Shown: positions 23,771-31,222 of the stretch, one piece after another
Position numbering within the stretch: position 1 is the stretch's first letter
Layout of the letters: every line of letters starts with the position of its first letter
Source: CAZJJK01 sp964546285
GTDB lineage: Bacteria; Spirochaetota; Spirochaetia; Treponematales; Breznakiellaceae
NCBI GenBank assembly: GCA_964546285.1
Contig: CAZJJK010000020.1
Coordinates: forward strand, 1 to 36,474
Direction: 5' to 3'
Length of the DNA stretch: 36,474 bases
Translations under genes and position numbers: made by a program
Notes under the pieces: model-generated
What the model saw: the letters and a program-made list of their open reading frames with translations, nothing else
What the model was told of the DNA's origin: nothing
Database searches by the model: none

Positions 23771-24899
23771 ACCAGGAAGATGGCGCCAAACGCTTAGCGA
23801 TGGAGGAACTGTCTCAACCGGAACGTTTTACCGACCAGCCGCGAACGGATGTAGCGTTTTGGCAGCGCGCCCTGGATTTTTCACTTGGGAAAATACGCGC
23901 TAACCTTCCGTTGTTTCGGCGTAAATTCCCCGGGCCGGCCGGACTACATAATCGTTATCCGCTTATTGATAACACAGAGTGGACCAGCTCGTTTTGGACT
24001 GGACTCTTATGGCTGTCGTACGAGGCGAGCGGGGAGCTTCTATTCCGTAAAGAAGCGGAAAAACAACTCTCTTCCTATCGCGAGCGGCTGGATAAAAGGA
24101 TCAAGACCGATACTCATGATCTCGGTTTTCTCTATACCCTATCCTGCGTTGCCGCCTGGAAATTGACTGGCAATCAAGAAGCACGGGATGCCGCGCTTAA
24201 GGCCGCCGACCTTCTTATGACTCGCTATTTTGAAAAAGCGGGGATTATCCAAGCCTGGGGCGATCTTGGCGACAAGGCTCAGCGCGGCAGAATCATCGTG
24301 GATTGCGCCATGAATTTGCCTCTATTGCGTTGGGCCGCCTCGGAAACCGGGAACCCCTACTACGCGGACGCCGCGAGAAAACACTTGGACCAGATGAACC
24401 GCCATGCTATCCGGCCAGATTGGTCCACCTATCACACCTTCTATTTCGATGCGGAAAGCGGCGCCCCTCTGCGCGGCGTTACCGCCCAAGGCTACGCCGA
24501 TTCATCATGCTGGGCTCGCGGTCAAGCTTGGGCCATTTACGGAAACGCCTTAGCCGCTCAAGTCACCCAAGACAGTTCAGCCTTGGAAAGCGCGCGGGGT
24601 TTAGCGCGTTATTTCCTTAACCGCCTGCCAAAAGATTTTGTTCCTTATTGGGATCTGGTTTTTGTGGACGGCAAGGAAGAACGAGATAGTTCGGCGGCGG
24701 CTATAGCCGTCTGCGGCCTTCTAGAACTAGCCAAAGTCTTACCCGCCGCCGATCCGGAGCGACGCGTCTTTGAGAACGCGGCTTTCAAAATATTGGAGTC
24801 ATTAGCCCGCTTCTATACCAGCGCTGACGTATTATCGTCCAACGCTATCCTGTTACACGCGGTGTACAACAAGCCTTCCGGCGAGGGTGTGGATGAATG
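23767..24899 (+). CDS. GH88 unsaturated glucuronyl hydrolase, 3' end lost in assembly gap
   Basis: About 377 residues visible. (Alpha/alpha)6-barrel enzyme that removes unsaturated glucuronate from oligosaccharides produced by glycosaminoglycan or other lyases. Catalytic-type residues: Asp118 in HDLGFLYTLS and Asp179 in IIVDCAMNLPLL. Their spacing of 61 equals that of Asp88 and Asp149 in the characterised Bacillus UGL. Also GYADSSCWARGQAWAIYG and DSSAAAIAVCGLLEL. No signal peptide; cytoplasmic. The sequence runs into 100 Ns right after the codons for GVDE. Relatives usually end with a WGDYFYLEAL-type tail some 20-30 residues later, so only the very C-terminus is missing. It is translationally coupled to msrBA by ATGA overlap. 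Confidence 0.92.
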
Positions 24900-24999
24900 N
24901 NNNNNNNNNNNNNNNNNNNNNNNNNNNNNNNNNNNNNNNNNNNNNNNNNNNNNNNNNNNNNNNNNNNNNNNNNNNNNNNNNNNNNNNNNNNNNNNNNNN
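24900..24999. other. Assembly gap (100 Ns)
   Basis: Exactly 100 N bases, the conventional placeholder for a scaffold join of unknown length. Both flanking reading frames happen to be in register with 100 bases, which creates a false 820-codon ORF joining GH88 to an MscS-type channel. Confidence 0.98.
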
Positions 25000-26229
25000 G
25001 GCATCGATAAAAGTTCGGCGTTGATAATGGCTCAAATAAGCCTTATCGCGGGCATAATTCTTATCACTATCCTATTTGGCATTATCTCCCGCTTAATGGT
25101 GCGTAAGGTATTAGGCCGGATAGTACGGGGAACCAAAAGCAACTGGGACAACATCCTCTTTGACCGAGGCGTCTTTTTAAAGATGGTTCCGCCCCTGTGC
25201 TGGCTGATCTTTACCCTCCTTCTCCCCTTAGCCTTACCTGAGGACAGCACGGTCGGCGTTTTTATGCTCCGCTTATCAAGGGGACTGCTAGCGGCGCTAA
25301 TGATTCTCGCTGGCGGCGTTTGGCTGGAAGGGGCCAACGCCATCTACGAAACCTTTCCGGTTAGCCGGCAGCGCCCCATTAAAGGATACGTCCAGCTAAT
25401 CCGGATATTCCTTTATTCTGTCGCCGCCATAATCGTCATCACCGCCCTTTTAAACGTAAATCCTATCGCGATAATATCCGGCTTAGGCGCTATGAGCGCC
25501 GTTTTGCTTCTCGTCTTCAAAGATACTCTCTTAGGCCTTGTTTCCGGTATCCAGCTCAGTTCTAATGATATGGTCCGCTTGGGCGATTGGATAGAAATGG
25601 AAAAATATGGGGCCGATGGCGATGTTATCGATATTACCCTGCAAACAGTTAAGGTGCGGAATTGGGACATGACGATAACCACAATTCCCGTCTATGCGTT
25701 GATTTCAGATTCTTTTAAGAATTGGCGCGGCATGAGCGAGAGCGGCGGCCGACGCATTAAGCGCAGTCTATTTATAGACGCGGAATCCATCAGCTTCCTT
25801 AGCGATCAAGAACTGGCTTATTTATCAACCATGGAAATTCTAAAACCCTATCTTGAGACTAAGTTGGCCGATATTGTGCAAAATCCGGGCAGCGCGAGAG
25901 AGGAGGATTTATCGCGTCGGCGCTTAACTAATCTTGGCACCTTCCGGGCGTATATTCAGGGATATTTGGAACGGCATCCAGCCATCAATCATCAAATGAT
26001 CTGTATGGTTCGTCAATTGCAGGCCTCATCCCAGGGCATACCGTTGGAACTTTACGTTTTCACTCGCGATAAGGCGTGGGTTAACTACGAAAATATTCAA
26101 TCCGATATTTTTGACCATATATACGCCATAGTGCCTCGTTTTGGCTTACGCGTTTTCCAAAACCCAGGCGGCGCCGATCTTTCACGTTTAGCTGACGCTC
26201 TCAGCGGCCGCGATCATCGGTTAAAATAA
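25000..26229 (+). CDS. MscS-family mechanosensitive channel (YbdG-like), 5' end lost in gap
   Basis: About 409 residues visible after the gap. N-terminal helices (MAQISLIAGIILITILFGII; PPLCWLIFTLLLPLAL; GYVQLIRIFLYSVAAIIVI) lead to the pore-lining MscS segment LSGLGAMSAVLLLVFKDTLLGLVSGIQL-like stretch at 25477-25560. This is followed by the beta domain (MVRLGDWIEMEKYGADGDVIDITLQTVKVRNWD, TTIPVYALISDSFKNWRGM) and a long C-terminal domain with VNYENIQSDIFDHIYAIVP. The SFKNWRGMSESGGRRIKR segment is typical of the YbdG/miniconductance branch. It protects against osmotic downshock in the inner membrane. The start codon and perhaps 20 or more residues are missing. Confidence 0.9.
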   Translation, partial: GIDKSSALIMAQISLIAGIILITILFGIISRLMVRKVLGRIVRGTKSNWDNILFDRGVFLKMVPPLCWLIFTLLLPLALPEDSTVGVFMLRLSRGLLAALMILAGGVWLEGANAIYETFPVSRQRPIKGYVQLIRIFLYSVAAIIVITALLNVNPIAIISGLGAMSAVLLLVFKDTLLGLVSGIQLSSNDMVRLGDWIEMEKYGADGDVIDITLQTVKVRNWDMTITTIPVYALISDSFKNWRGMSESGGRRIKRSLFIDAESISFLSDQELAYLSTMEILKPYLETKLADIVQNPGSAREEDLSRRRLTNLGTFRAYIQGYLERHPAINHQMICMVRQLQASSQGIPLELYVFTRDKAWVNYENIQSDIFDHIYAIVPRFGLRVFQNPGGADLSRLADALSGRDHRLK

Positions 26230-26261
26230 AAAAAGAGGAGCCGACTAAAGCTGTCAGCTCC
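26226..26261 (-). terminator. Intrinsic terminator of the minus-strand Fe-S operon
   Basis: On the minus strand GGAGCTGAC pairs with GTCGGCTCC around a 7-base loop (26237-26261). The only non-Watson-Crick pair is U-G, which is paired only in minus-strand RNA. TCTTTTTTTATTTT follows. Confidence 0.85.
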
Positions 26262-26306
26262 CCTAGGCGTTAATCCAAAACAATCGCGGGCCAGGTTTCC
26301 AACGCC

Positions 26307-27044
26307 CTATTGCGCCGCTTTTTCGTCAATCAGGGCTTGAAGCGTTGTCTTAATGGTGCCAAACGAGCCCCCAACGGCCGTTACTGCCGTTCGGAGGTTT
26401 TCAAACCTCTCTTTAGGCTCAAAACCCAGGGCGCCGACTATTTCCGCTTCCGATAAGCCCCAGGCGTATAGATCGGCTATCGTTGTTTGGCCTGATATGA
26501 AACGTTCTTCCTTCTCGTGGGTTTCCGTTGGCTCGCCCGCGCTGGCGGCCGGCGAAGCCGCGCTTATAACCGCGGTCCAGCGTTCCGCGCCGGCCGCGTC
26601 CAGCTTGCCGCGTTCGGCGAGATACGACACAGCCCGAGGCGGCAGAACGGTCCCCTCTTCAGGTTCGTACGGAATACCGAGAAAAAGGGAAACGAATAAG
26701 CGAGTGGAATCCGTCCCAATCTCGGTATCGGGAGCGAGACGCCCCGCGTATAAGACCTCCAGGTCACTAACACGGGATGAAGGGCTTAAAGTCTGATTGC
26801 CGGGCGAGAACGCCGCGGCCGCTTCAGAAGCCGAAAGCCCAAATACGCGTTCTAGATCAAGCCAGGTATAGGAACCGCGTATATCCGCGGGATTGGACTC
26901 CCCAGCGAACTCACCGGTGGAAAATTTCACCGGCGTCTTAACACTTTCCGTCCGCCATAGATTTAAGGACATACTAAGAAGTATGCCGCCAAGCATAAGC
27001 GTGAGGACGATACCAGCCAGAGGCAGGGTTTTTACGCGTATCAT
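26307..27044 (-). CDS. Membrane-anchored partner of the NapH-like protein, repeated helical domain
   Basis: 245 residues. One N-terminal transmembrane anchor (about 8-28, LPLAGIVLTLMLGGILLSMS), the rest exported. Two related helical segments are visible. One is RGSYTWLDLERVFGLSASEAAAAF with SPSSRVSDLEVLY (about 56-100). The other is SGQTTIADLYAWGLSEAEIV with GALGFEPKERFENL (about 185-220). The second resembles the C-terminus of the NapH-like protein at 31191-32318 (TPLAELPAILGIDLSAIYDFLGLPE). Such short 'T[IL]AxLxxxxGLxxxxIxxxLG' modules occur, from memory, with membrane Fe-S and DUF4405-type proteins. Last gene of the minus operon, overlapping the NapH-like gene by 4 bases (ATGA). Function unknown; an electron-transfer accessory role is inferred. 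Confidence 0.8.
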   Translation of the reverse strand: MIRVKTLPLAGIVLTLMLGGILLSMSLNLWRTESVKTPVKFSTGEFAGESNPADIRGSYTWLDLERVFGLSASEAAAAFSPGNQTLSPSSRVSDLEVLYAGRLAPDTEIGTDSTRLFVSLFLGIPYEPEEGTVLPPRAVSYLAERGKLDAAGAERWTAVISAASPAASAGEPTETHEKEERFISGQTTIADLYAWGLSEAEIVGALGFEPKERFENLRTAVTAVGGSFGTIKTTLQALIDEKAAQ

Positions 27045-27943
27045 TGTTCACCCCCATCAGCCGTAAAAGCGCTGGCATTTTCCCCTTCAACAGTTTCAGG
27101 CGCTTTAGCGTCAAGCCGCCCCGCGGCCAGAACCACGGTATCGGCTACTGGACAAGCGGCCTCGCTGGTACACTCCAAACAGCTGATACATTGGTGGTCG
27201 CGAACAACGCCTGACGTTGACACCTCGATATTCATTGGGCAGGCTTTATCGCAAAGCTTACAGTTGATACAGCTACTCGCGCGGCGCTTAATGCCGAAAA
27301 TTCTAAACAGATTGAAGATGCCTTGAAAGGCGCCAAAAGGACAGGCATATTTGCAGAAAGGCCTTTCCACGAATAAGGACAGAAGCAAGGTCGCGCCAAG
27401 AACGATAAATCCGCTTATGGCCACCTCGCCGGTCCAAAATTGGAACAGGGTAAAATAGGGATCATAGGCCTCAAACACCAAAGTGCCGGTAACAATGGTC
27501 ATATAGCTTACCCATATAAAAACCAAATACCGGAGATAACGTAAAACACGATCCAGTTTAATCGGCACAAAATGATTATATCGTTTCTTAAAGAGCTTCT
27601 TCCCCAGCTTACCCACCCATTCCTGGACTGAGCCTAGCGGGCAAAGCCATCCGCAGAAAACCGGCCCAAATAAAACCAAGAGGATCAACACCAAGCCGGA
27701 TAGAACCAAAGAAGATTCATGTACCTTTTTGACCAGGGTCCCATCGGTAATAAATTGATAAAAACTTACCACACCCCCAAAGGGGCAGACCGCGTGAAGG
27801 GACGCCGACCCAACAAGCGGCAGATCAATGCCTCGTTCTTCCAGAGTCTTGCCAACGGCGATCAACGCCACAATCACGAAAAAGACAATTTGGATGGTCC
27901 GCCTTATCCAAGGCGTGGCTTTTCGCGCTTTCTTATAGGCCAT
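27041..27943 (-). CDS. NapH/YccM-like membrane polyferredoxin
   Basis: 300 residues, inner membrane. Family Cys-Pro motifs in order: CPFGGVVSFYQF, FCGWLCPLGSVQEW, FCKYACPFGAFQG. These are followed by two cytoplasmic [4Fe-4S] sites, CINCKLCDKACPMNI (classical) and CISCLECTSEAACPVAD (variant, CX2CX2CX5CP). About 4-5 hydrophobic helices. Members of this NapH/NosR/CcoG-like group pass electrons between the quinone pool or cytoplasm and periplasmic partners. ATG at 27943 with GGGGGA upstream. It lies between an exported small protein and a membrane-anchored accessory, as the core of a three-gene operon. Paralogous to the protein at 31191-32318. Confidence 0.92.
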   Translation of the reverse strand: MAYKKARKATPWIRRTIQIVFFVIVALIAVGKTLEERGIDLPLVGSASLHAVCPFGGVVSFYQFITDGTLVKKVHESSLVLSGLVLILLVLFGPVFCGWLCPLGSVQEWVGKLGKKLFKKRYNHFVPIKLDRVLRYLRYLVFIWVSYMTIVTGTLVFEAYDPYFTLFQFWTGEVAISGFIVLGATLLLSLFVERPFCKYACPFGAFQGIFNLFRIFGIKRRASSCINCKLCDKACPMNIEVSTSGVVRDHQCISCLECTSEAACPVADTVVLAAGRLDAKAPETVEGENASAFTADGGEQ

Positions 27944-27963
27944 AAGTCCCCCGCTTCACTTAA

Positions 27964-28389
27964 CTAGATTGAGGCCGCGCGTGAAGCCGCGGTGCCTCTC
28001 TCGCCCCGCGACTCTACAGCGTTTCGGCGACGCCCGCGACCAGCCCAAAGCGGATCGCCAGCCTCGCTACGGAAAGCATAATCCATCCCGCCGGAAATAA
28101 CCCGAATAGCGGCTATATCGGTCCCATAGATATACCCTTGGACTTGGGCGCTGTCGCCAGCCTTGAGCGTAAGACCGTCTGGATAGAGTATTTCATGATT
28201 TCCCAGATGCACGGCATAGGTCTTACCATCTGTTTCCAGATACCATTCCCCATCTTCCTGGCTCAGGTTACCAGCTATTTCAGCGATAGCGCCTCGTTCC
28301 ACGAAGTCCCTGCCCGACAATTCATCTCCAGCCCAAGCGGCGGTAGAAAATAAGACTAAAACCGAGATCATACCCGCAACGCGCTTCAT
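27964..28389 (-). CDS. Small exported protein of the Fe-S operon, probable OB-like fold
   Basis: 141 residues. Signal peptide 1-20 (MKRVAGMISVLVLFSTAAWA, cleaved before GDELSG). The mature part is mostly beta by pattern: GAIAEIAGNLSQEDGEWYLETDGKTYAVHLGNHEIL, then LKAGDSAQVQGYIYGTDIAAIRVI, as in a small OB-like barrel. It ends with a very basic, low-complexity tail (AGRGRRRNAVESRGERG). No cysteines. First gene of the minus operon, AGGAGG before the ATG. A direct repeat TTTACC-TATCC-TTTACC lies about 65-80 bases upstream. Probably the periplasmic partner of the NapH-like protein; the activity is unknown. Confidence 0.82.
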   Translation of the reverse strand: MKRVAGMISVLVLFSTAAWAGDELSGRDFVERGAIAEIAGNLSQEDGEWYLETDGKTYAVHLGNHEILYPDGLTLKAGDSAQVQGYIYGTDIAAIRVISGGMDYAFRSEAGDPLWAGRGRRRNAVESRGERGTAASRAASI

Positions 28390-28454
28390 GTCGCGCCTCC
28401 TAGAATTTGATAAACCTAATATGAGGCAACTACCTAAGGATGAGGCGAAGCTTC

Positions 28455-28471
28455 GGTAAAGGATAGGTAAA
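28455..28471 (-). promoter_or_regulatory. Direct repeat TTTACC-N5-TTTACC, candidate response-regulator site
   Basis: On the minus strand TTTACC-TATCC-TTTACC, 11 bases from repeat to repeat, as for OmpR/PhoB-family dimers. It precedes the operon starting at 28389. The same arrangement occurs at 30675-30691 before the other module. A matching -10 was not clear here. Confidence 0.55.
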
Positions 28472-28506
28472 GCTCGCTCGCGATCCGCGAAAACCCAAAA
28501 AGAGTC

Positions 28507-29886
28507 TTATTCCGCCTTCGCGCTAAGGGTTTGGACTGGAAAAACGAGATCGAAGCTGGTAACTCCGGCGCCTTCATCGCAGTTGACGGACAAAACAGCC
28601 TTATGAGCTTCGGCTATCGCTTTAGCGATAGACAGGCCTAAACCTGATCCGGCTCCATCGCGCGCCTTATCGCCGCGATACAAGCGATCAAAAAGGCGGG
28701 AGCGGTGGTCCACGTCGATAAGGCCCTCATTCTGAACGCTGACGCGTACGGCGCCGTCGGGCTGAAGCGAAGAAACAAGCCTCAGTTCCCCACCTGGCCG
28801 CCCGTAACGTAAGGCGTTATCGATCAGGTTGGCAAAAGCTCTATCTAATAAGGCGGGATCGGCCTGAAGCGTTAAAGCGCGCGCATTCAAGACCAGCTTG
28901 GAACCTCTTTCCAAGGCTACAGCCGAAAAACGACGGGCAAGCTCCTCCAACAGGGCTTTAGTGCTTACAGACTCAAAACGCGGACAAAATCCTGGTGTTT
29001 CAAGACGGGTAAGCAAAGCCAGATCGTTGACCAATGTTTCCAATCTTCGCGTTTCACGTTGGCTTCCAGCCAAACGCGCTTGGGTAGCGGGCAGGACTCC
29101 GTCCGCCATCGCCTCCAATTGGCCCTTTAGGGCGGCCAGCGGCGTTCGTAGATCATGAGAGACATCCGCCGCCCATTGCCTCCTTAATTCTTCTTCTTTT
29201 AACAAATTACTTTGCAAGCTAGCGGCCGCTTGAGCAATGCGGTCCAGTTCGATGACGGACTTCCCCCCTAAAATTTGGTCCCGCCTACCTCGCCCCATGG
29301 CTTCAAGGGAAGCGGCTAGACCTTCGGCATGCTTAGCTACCGGCCGAGCGAACCAATAGGCGACAACCACCGCGATCACGGCGGCAACCAGAGAGCCAAG
29401 CGCCAATATCACGATTAACGCCGCCAGCAAGAAACGATTAGATTCTCGTTGATTAAAGGAAGGCACTAAGGACTCGTACTTGAACACCAGCTTGCCATCA
29501 GCCGCTCTAACTTCCACCCACTTTTCCACATCCTGTAAACGGCGTAAAAAATTGCGGCCTTGCCCAAGCTGGCGATCCTCCCTTCGGTAATAGTAAAGTA
29601 AAACATCGTCAGCGGACTGGACAATAATCCAGTCCGGATCGGCGGGAAAGCCCTCCAGGGCGCTGGCTACATCCAGCGAATTCGGCGAGCGGCCCTCAAC
29701 GAACAACTGATCCGCTAAGGCCCGTAGACGTTCGCCGATATAGGTGTTTAGGGCGCGGTTTTCCCTCTCTTCCCACAGCCGAAGCAGTCCGGAAGCTCCA
29801 AAAAAAAGACTTAACGATAAGGCGCTTATAAACGCCGCCAGAGCGAGAGACACCATAATAAGGGATCTTGCCATCAGGCGTTTCAC
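28507..29886 (-). CDS. Sensor histidine kinase
   Basis: 459 residues. TM1 at about 8-30, a periplasmic sensor region of about 120 residues (WIIVQSADDVLLYYYRRED, WVEVRAADGKLVFKYES), TM2 at about 151-179, a HAMP linker, and a HisKA domain with phospho-acceptor His244 in WAADVSHDLRTPLAALKGQ. The HATPase domain has N box FANLIDNALRYG, F box LFDRLYRGD and G2 box GSGLGLSIAKAIAEAH. BaeS/PhoR-like layout. The start is GTG at 29886, overlapping the regulator gene's stop (GTGA), so the pair is translationally coupled. It sits between the two Fe-S modules and probably senses a periplasmic or redox cue for them; the ligand is unknown. Confidence 0.94.
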   Translation of the reverse strand: MKRLMARSLIMVSLALAAFISALSLSLFFGASGLLRLWEERENRALNTYIGERLRALADQLFVEGRSPNSLDVASALEGFPADPDWIIVQSADDVLLYYYRREDRQLGQGRNFLRRLQDVEKWVEVRAADGKLVFKYESLVPSFNQRESNRFLLAALIVILALGSLVAAVIAVVVAYWFARPVAKHAEGLAASLEAMGRGRRDQILGGKSVIELDRIAQAAASLQSNLLKEEELRRQWAADVSHDLRTPLAALKGQLEAMADGVLPATQARLAGSQRETRRLETLVNDLALLTRLETPGFCPRFESVSTKALLEELARRFSAVALERGSKLVLNARALTLQADPALLDRAFANLIDNALRYGRPGGELRLVSSLQPDGAVRVSVQNEGLIDVDHRSRLFDRLYRGDKARDGAGSGLGLSIAKAIAEAHKAVLSVNCDEGAGVTSFDLVFPVQTLSAKAE

Positions 29887-30602
29887 GCGCGGACATCCTG
29901 GCTCTGGCCTTTAAATTTATACCCAAAACCCCTGAGCGTCTCTATCCAAGCACCGTCGCCCAGCTTGGCGCGGAGATTTTTTAAATGAGTAATAACCGTC
30001 CGGTCAGAACCGTCATGGCAATAATCCAAGCATTCTCCCAATATGCGGTCACGGCTTACCAGAAGACCGGCGTTATTGGTTAAAAAACAGAGGATACGCC
30101 ATTCAACCGGCGTTAATAAAATAGGCTTACCGTTCAGCAAAACTTCGTGAGCGGCGGTTTTTATAAGCAATTCATCGTTACCCAGACGCCAACTCGCGCT
30201 CTTATCGTCAGCGCTCTGGCCTGCCTCCTGTCCTAGCCCGCTTCCCTTAAGCCGCCTTAGGATAGCTTTGACGCGCAGGACTAATTCCCTAGGAGAAAAA
30301 GGCTTTACGATATAATCTTCCGCGCCCAACTCAAATCCGGTTATCCTATCGCTTTCCGATTCTTTAGCGGTGAGAAAAACAAAGGCCGCCTCTGGCTCTA
30401 TCTGACGTATCCGCTTAGCCAAAACGAAACCGTTGCCGTCGCCCAGCATAATATCCAAAATAAACAACTCCGGTTTCTTAAAAGCGAGAGCCTCAATAAC
30501 ACCGGCGACACCGCTAAATTCCAAAATCTCGTATCCGGACAGCTCTAAATAGGCCCGGACAGACTCACGAATAGCGTCGTTATCCTCAACCAGACAGATC
30601 AT
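29883..30602 (-). CDS. OmpR/PhoB-family response regulator
   Basis: 239 residues. Receiver domain: acidic pair VEDN near the N-terminus, phosphorylation Asp50 in LFILDIMLGDGNGF, Thr in FVFLTAKESES, and Lys in YIVKPFSPRE. A C-terminal winged helix (LLTPVEWRILCFLTNNAGLLVSRDRILGECL, TVITHLKNLRAKLG, IETLRGFGYKF) places it in the OmpR/PhoB class. Start set at the ATG at 30602, giving the usual MICLVEDN opening; a GTG at 30620 is also possible. It is first gene of the two-component pair and divergent from the 30776 module. TTTACC-type direct repeats lie in the shared upstream region. Confidence 0.94.
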   Translation of the reverse strand: MICLVEDNDAIRESVRAYLELSGYEILEFSGVAGVIEALAFKKPELFILDIMLGDGNGFVLAKRIRQIEPEAAFVFLTAKESESDRITGFELGAEDYIVKPFSPRELVLRVKAILRRLKGSGLGQEAGQSADDKSASWRLGNDELLIKTAAHEVLLNGKPILLTPVEWRILCFLTNNAGLLVSRDRILGECLDYCHDGSDRTVITHLKNLRAKLGDGAWIETLRGFGYKFKGQSQDVRA

Positions 30603-30653
30603 ACTGGCATTGTGCGGCACCCGCTTGTCGCTGGCAAGAGCACCGGCATATTT

Positions 30654-30691
30654 TTTACCTACTCAACCCGCTTCTTTATCCAATCTTTACC
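30654..30691 (+). promoter_or_regulatory. TTTACC/TTTATC direct repeats, candidate response-regulator operator
   Basis: TTTATC-CAATC-TTTACC (30675-30691, repeat spacing 11), with another TTTACC at 30654-30659, 21 bases upstream. The last half-site ends 9 bases before the -10 at 30701, the placement of a Pho-box-type activator site replacing the -35. Confidence 0.6.
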
Positions 30692-30700
30692 CTCTCTTTT

Positions 30701-30706
30701 TATACT
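30701..30706 (+). promoter_or_regulatory. -10 element of the plus-strand Fe-S module
   Basis: TATACT, five of six consensus bases, without a good -35 but with the direct repeats in its place. Transcription would begin about 60 bases before the ATG at 30776. Confidence 0.5.
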
Positions 30707-30775
30707 CTCCTTCTTAAGCGTTTACCTTGATGGTTAGCCGCGGCGGATCCAACCGAACGCGGGGGGAGGTTAATT

Positions 30776-31222
30776 ATGAGCATTCACCGAAAAGCCTTAG
30801 CGATAGCGTTAAGCCTCAGCGCCTTTTTTTTACTAGGAGCGTCTGGAGCGGCCGCTTGCGAGCTTTCATTTAAGTTGATAGACGAAACCGGTGTTTCGCG
30901 GCGTATTCTGCCCGGCGCTACTGTCGCTTTGGATAAATTCGCCACGTATACATTGCGGATAGAATTTGTGGAGGATCATCGAAATTGTCTTTACGAACCT
31001 GAAGATACGCTGTTCTTACTGGACGACGCGAAATGGCGGCCGCAAAAAGACGAACAAGGTTTGGTATTAAGCGCGCCTATCGTTTGGAAAGTGAAGACCA
31101 GAACACTCAACACCAGCGATATCGTTTTTAGCGCGGCGGCGAGCGGAACTTATGACCTACGGATTATCCGTGAATGTTCTAAGGGGGGATATGATGAGAG
31201 CATCATCTTCTCCGTCCACTAA
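30776..31222 (+). CDS. Small exported protein of the second Fe-S module
   Basis: 148 residues. Signal peptide about 1-27 (MSIHRKALAIALSLSAFFLL...GAAACE). The mature protein is beta-rich by pattern (LSFKLIDETGVSRRILPGATVAL, YTLRIEFVEDHRNCLYEPEDTLFLL, VWKVKTRTLNTSDIVFSAAASGTYDLRII) and has three cysteines near residues 28, 69 and 135. This suggests a periplasmic Ig-like or cupredoxin-like fold, but no metal-site motif is clear and I do not assign a family. GGAGG before the ATG. The 3' end overlaps the NapH-like gene by 32 bases. It corresponds in position, not in sequence, to the exported protein at 27964-28389. Confidence 0.82.
   Translation: MSIHRKALAIALSLSAFFLLGASGAAACELSFKLIDETGVSRRILPGATVALDKFATYTLRIEFVEDHRNCLYEPEDTLFLLDDAKWRPQKDEQGLVLSAPIVWKVKTRTLNTSDIVFSAAASGTYDLRIIRECSKGGYDESIIFSVH

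Noticed and set aside
24898..24900. TGN codon at the gap edge as a stop or selenocysteine TGA
   Set aside because: The third base is unknown; homologous proteins continue for some 20-30 residues, so TGC, TGT or TGG are just as likely.
23767..26229. Single 820-residue GH88-MscS fusion protein
   Set aside because: The frame passes through 100 placeholder Ns; both parts match complete, unrelated families.
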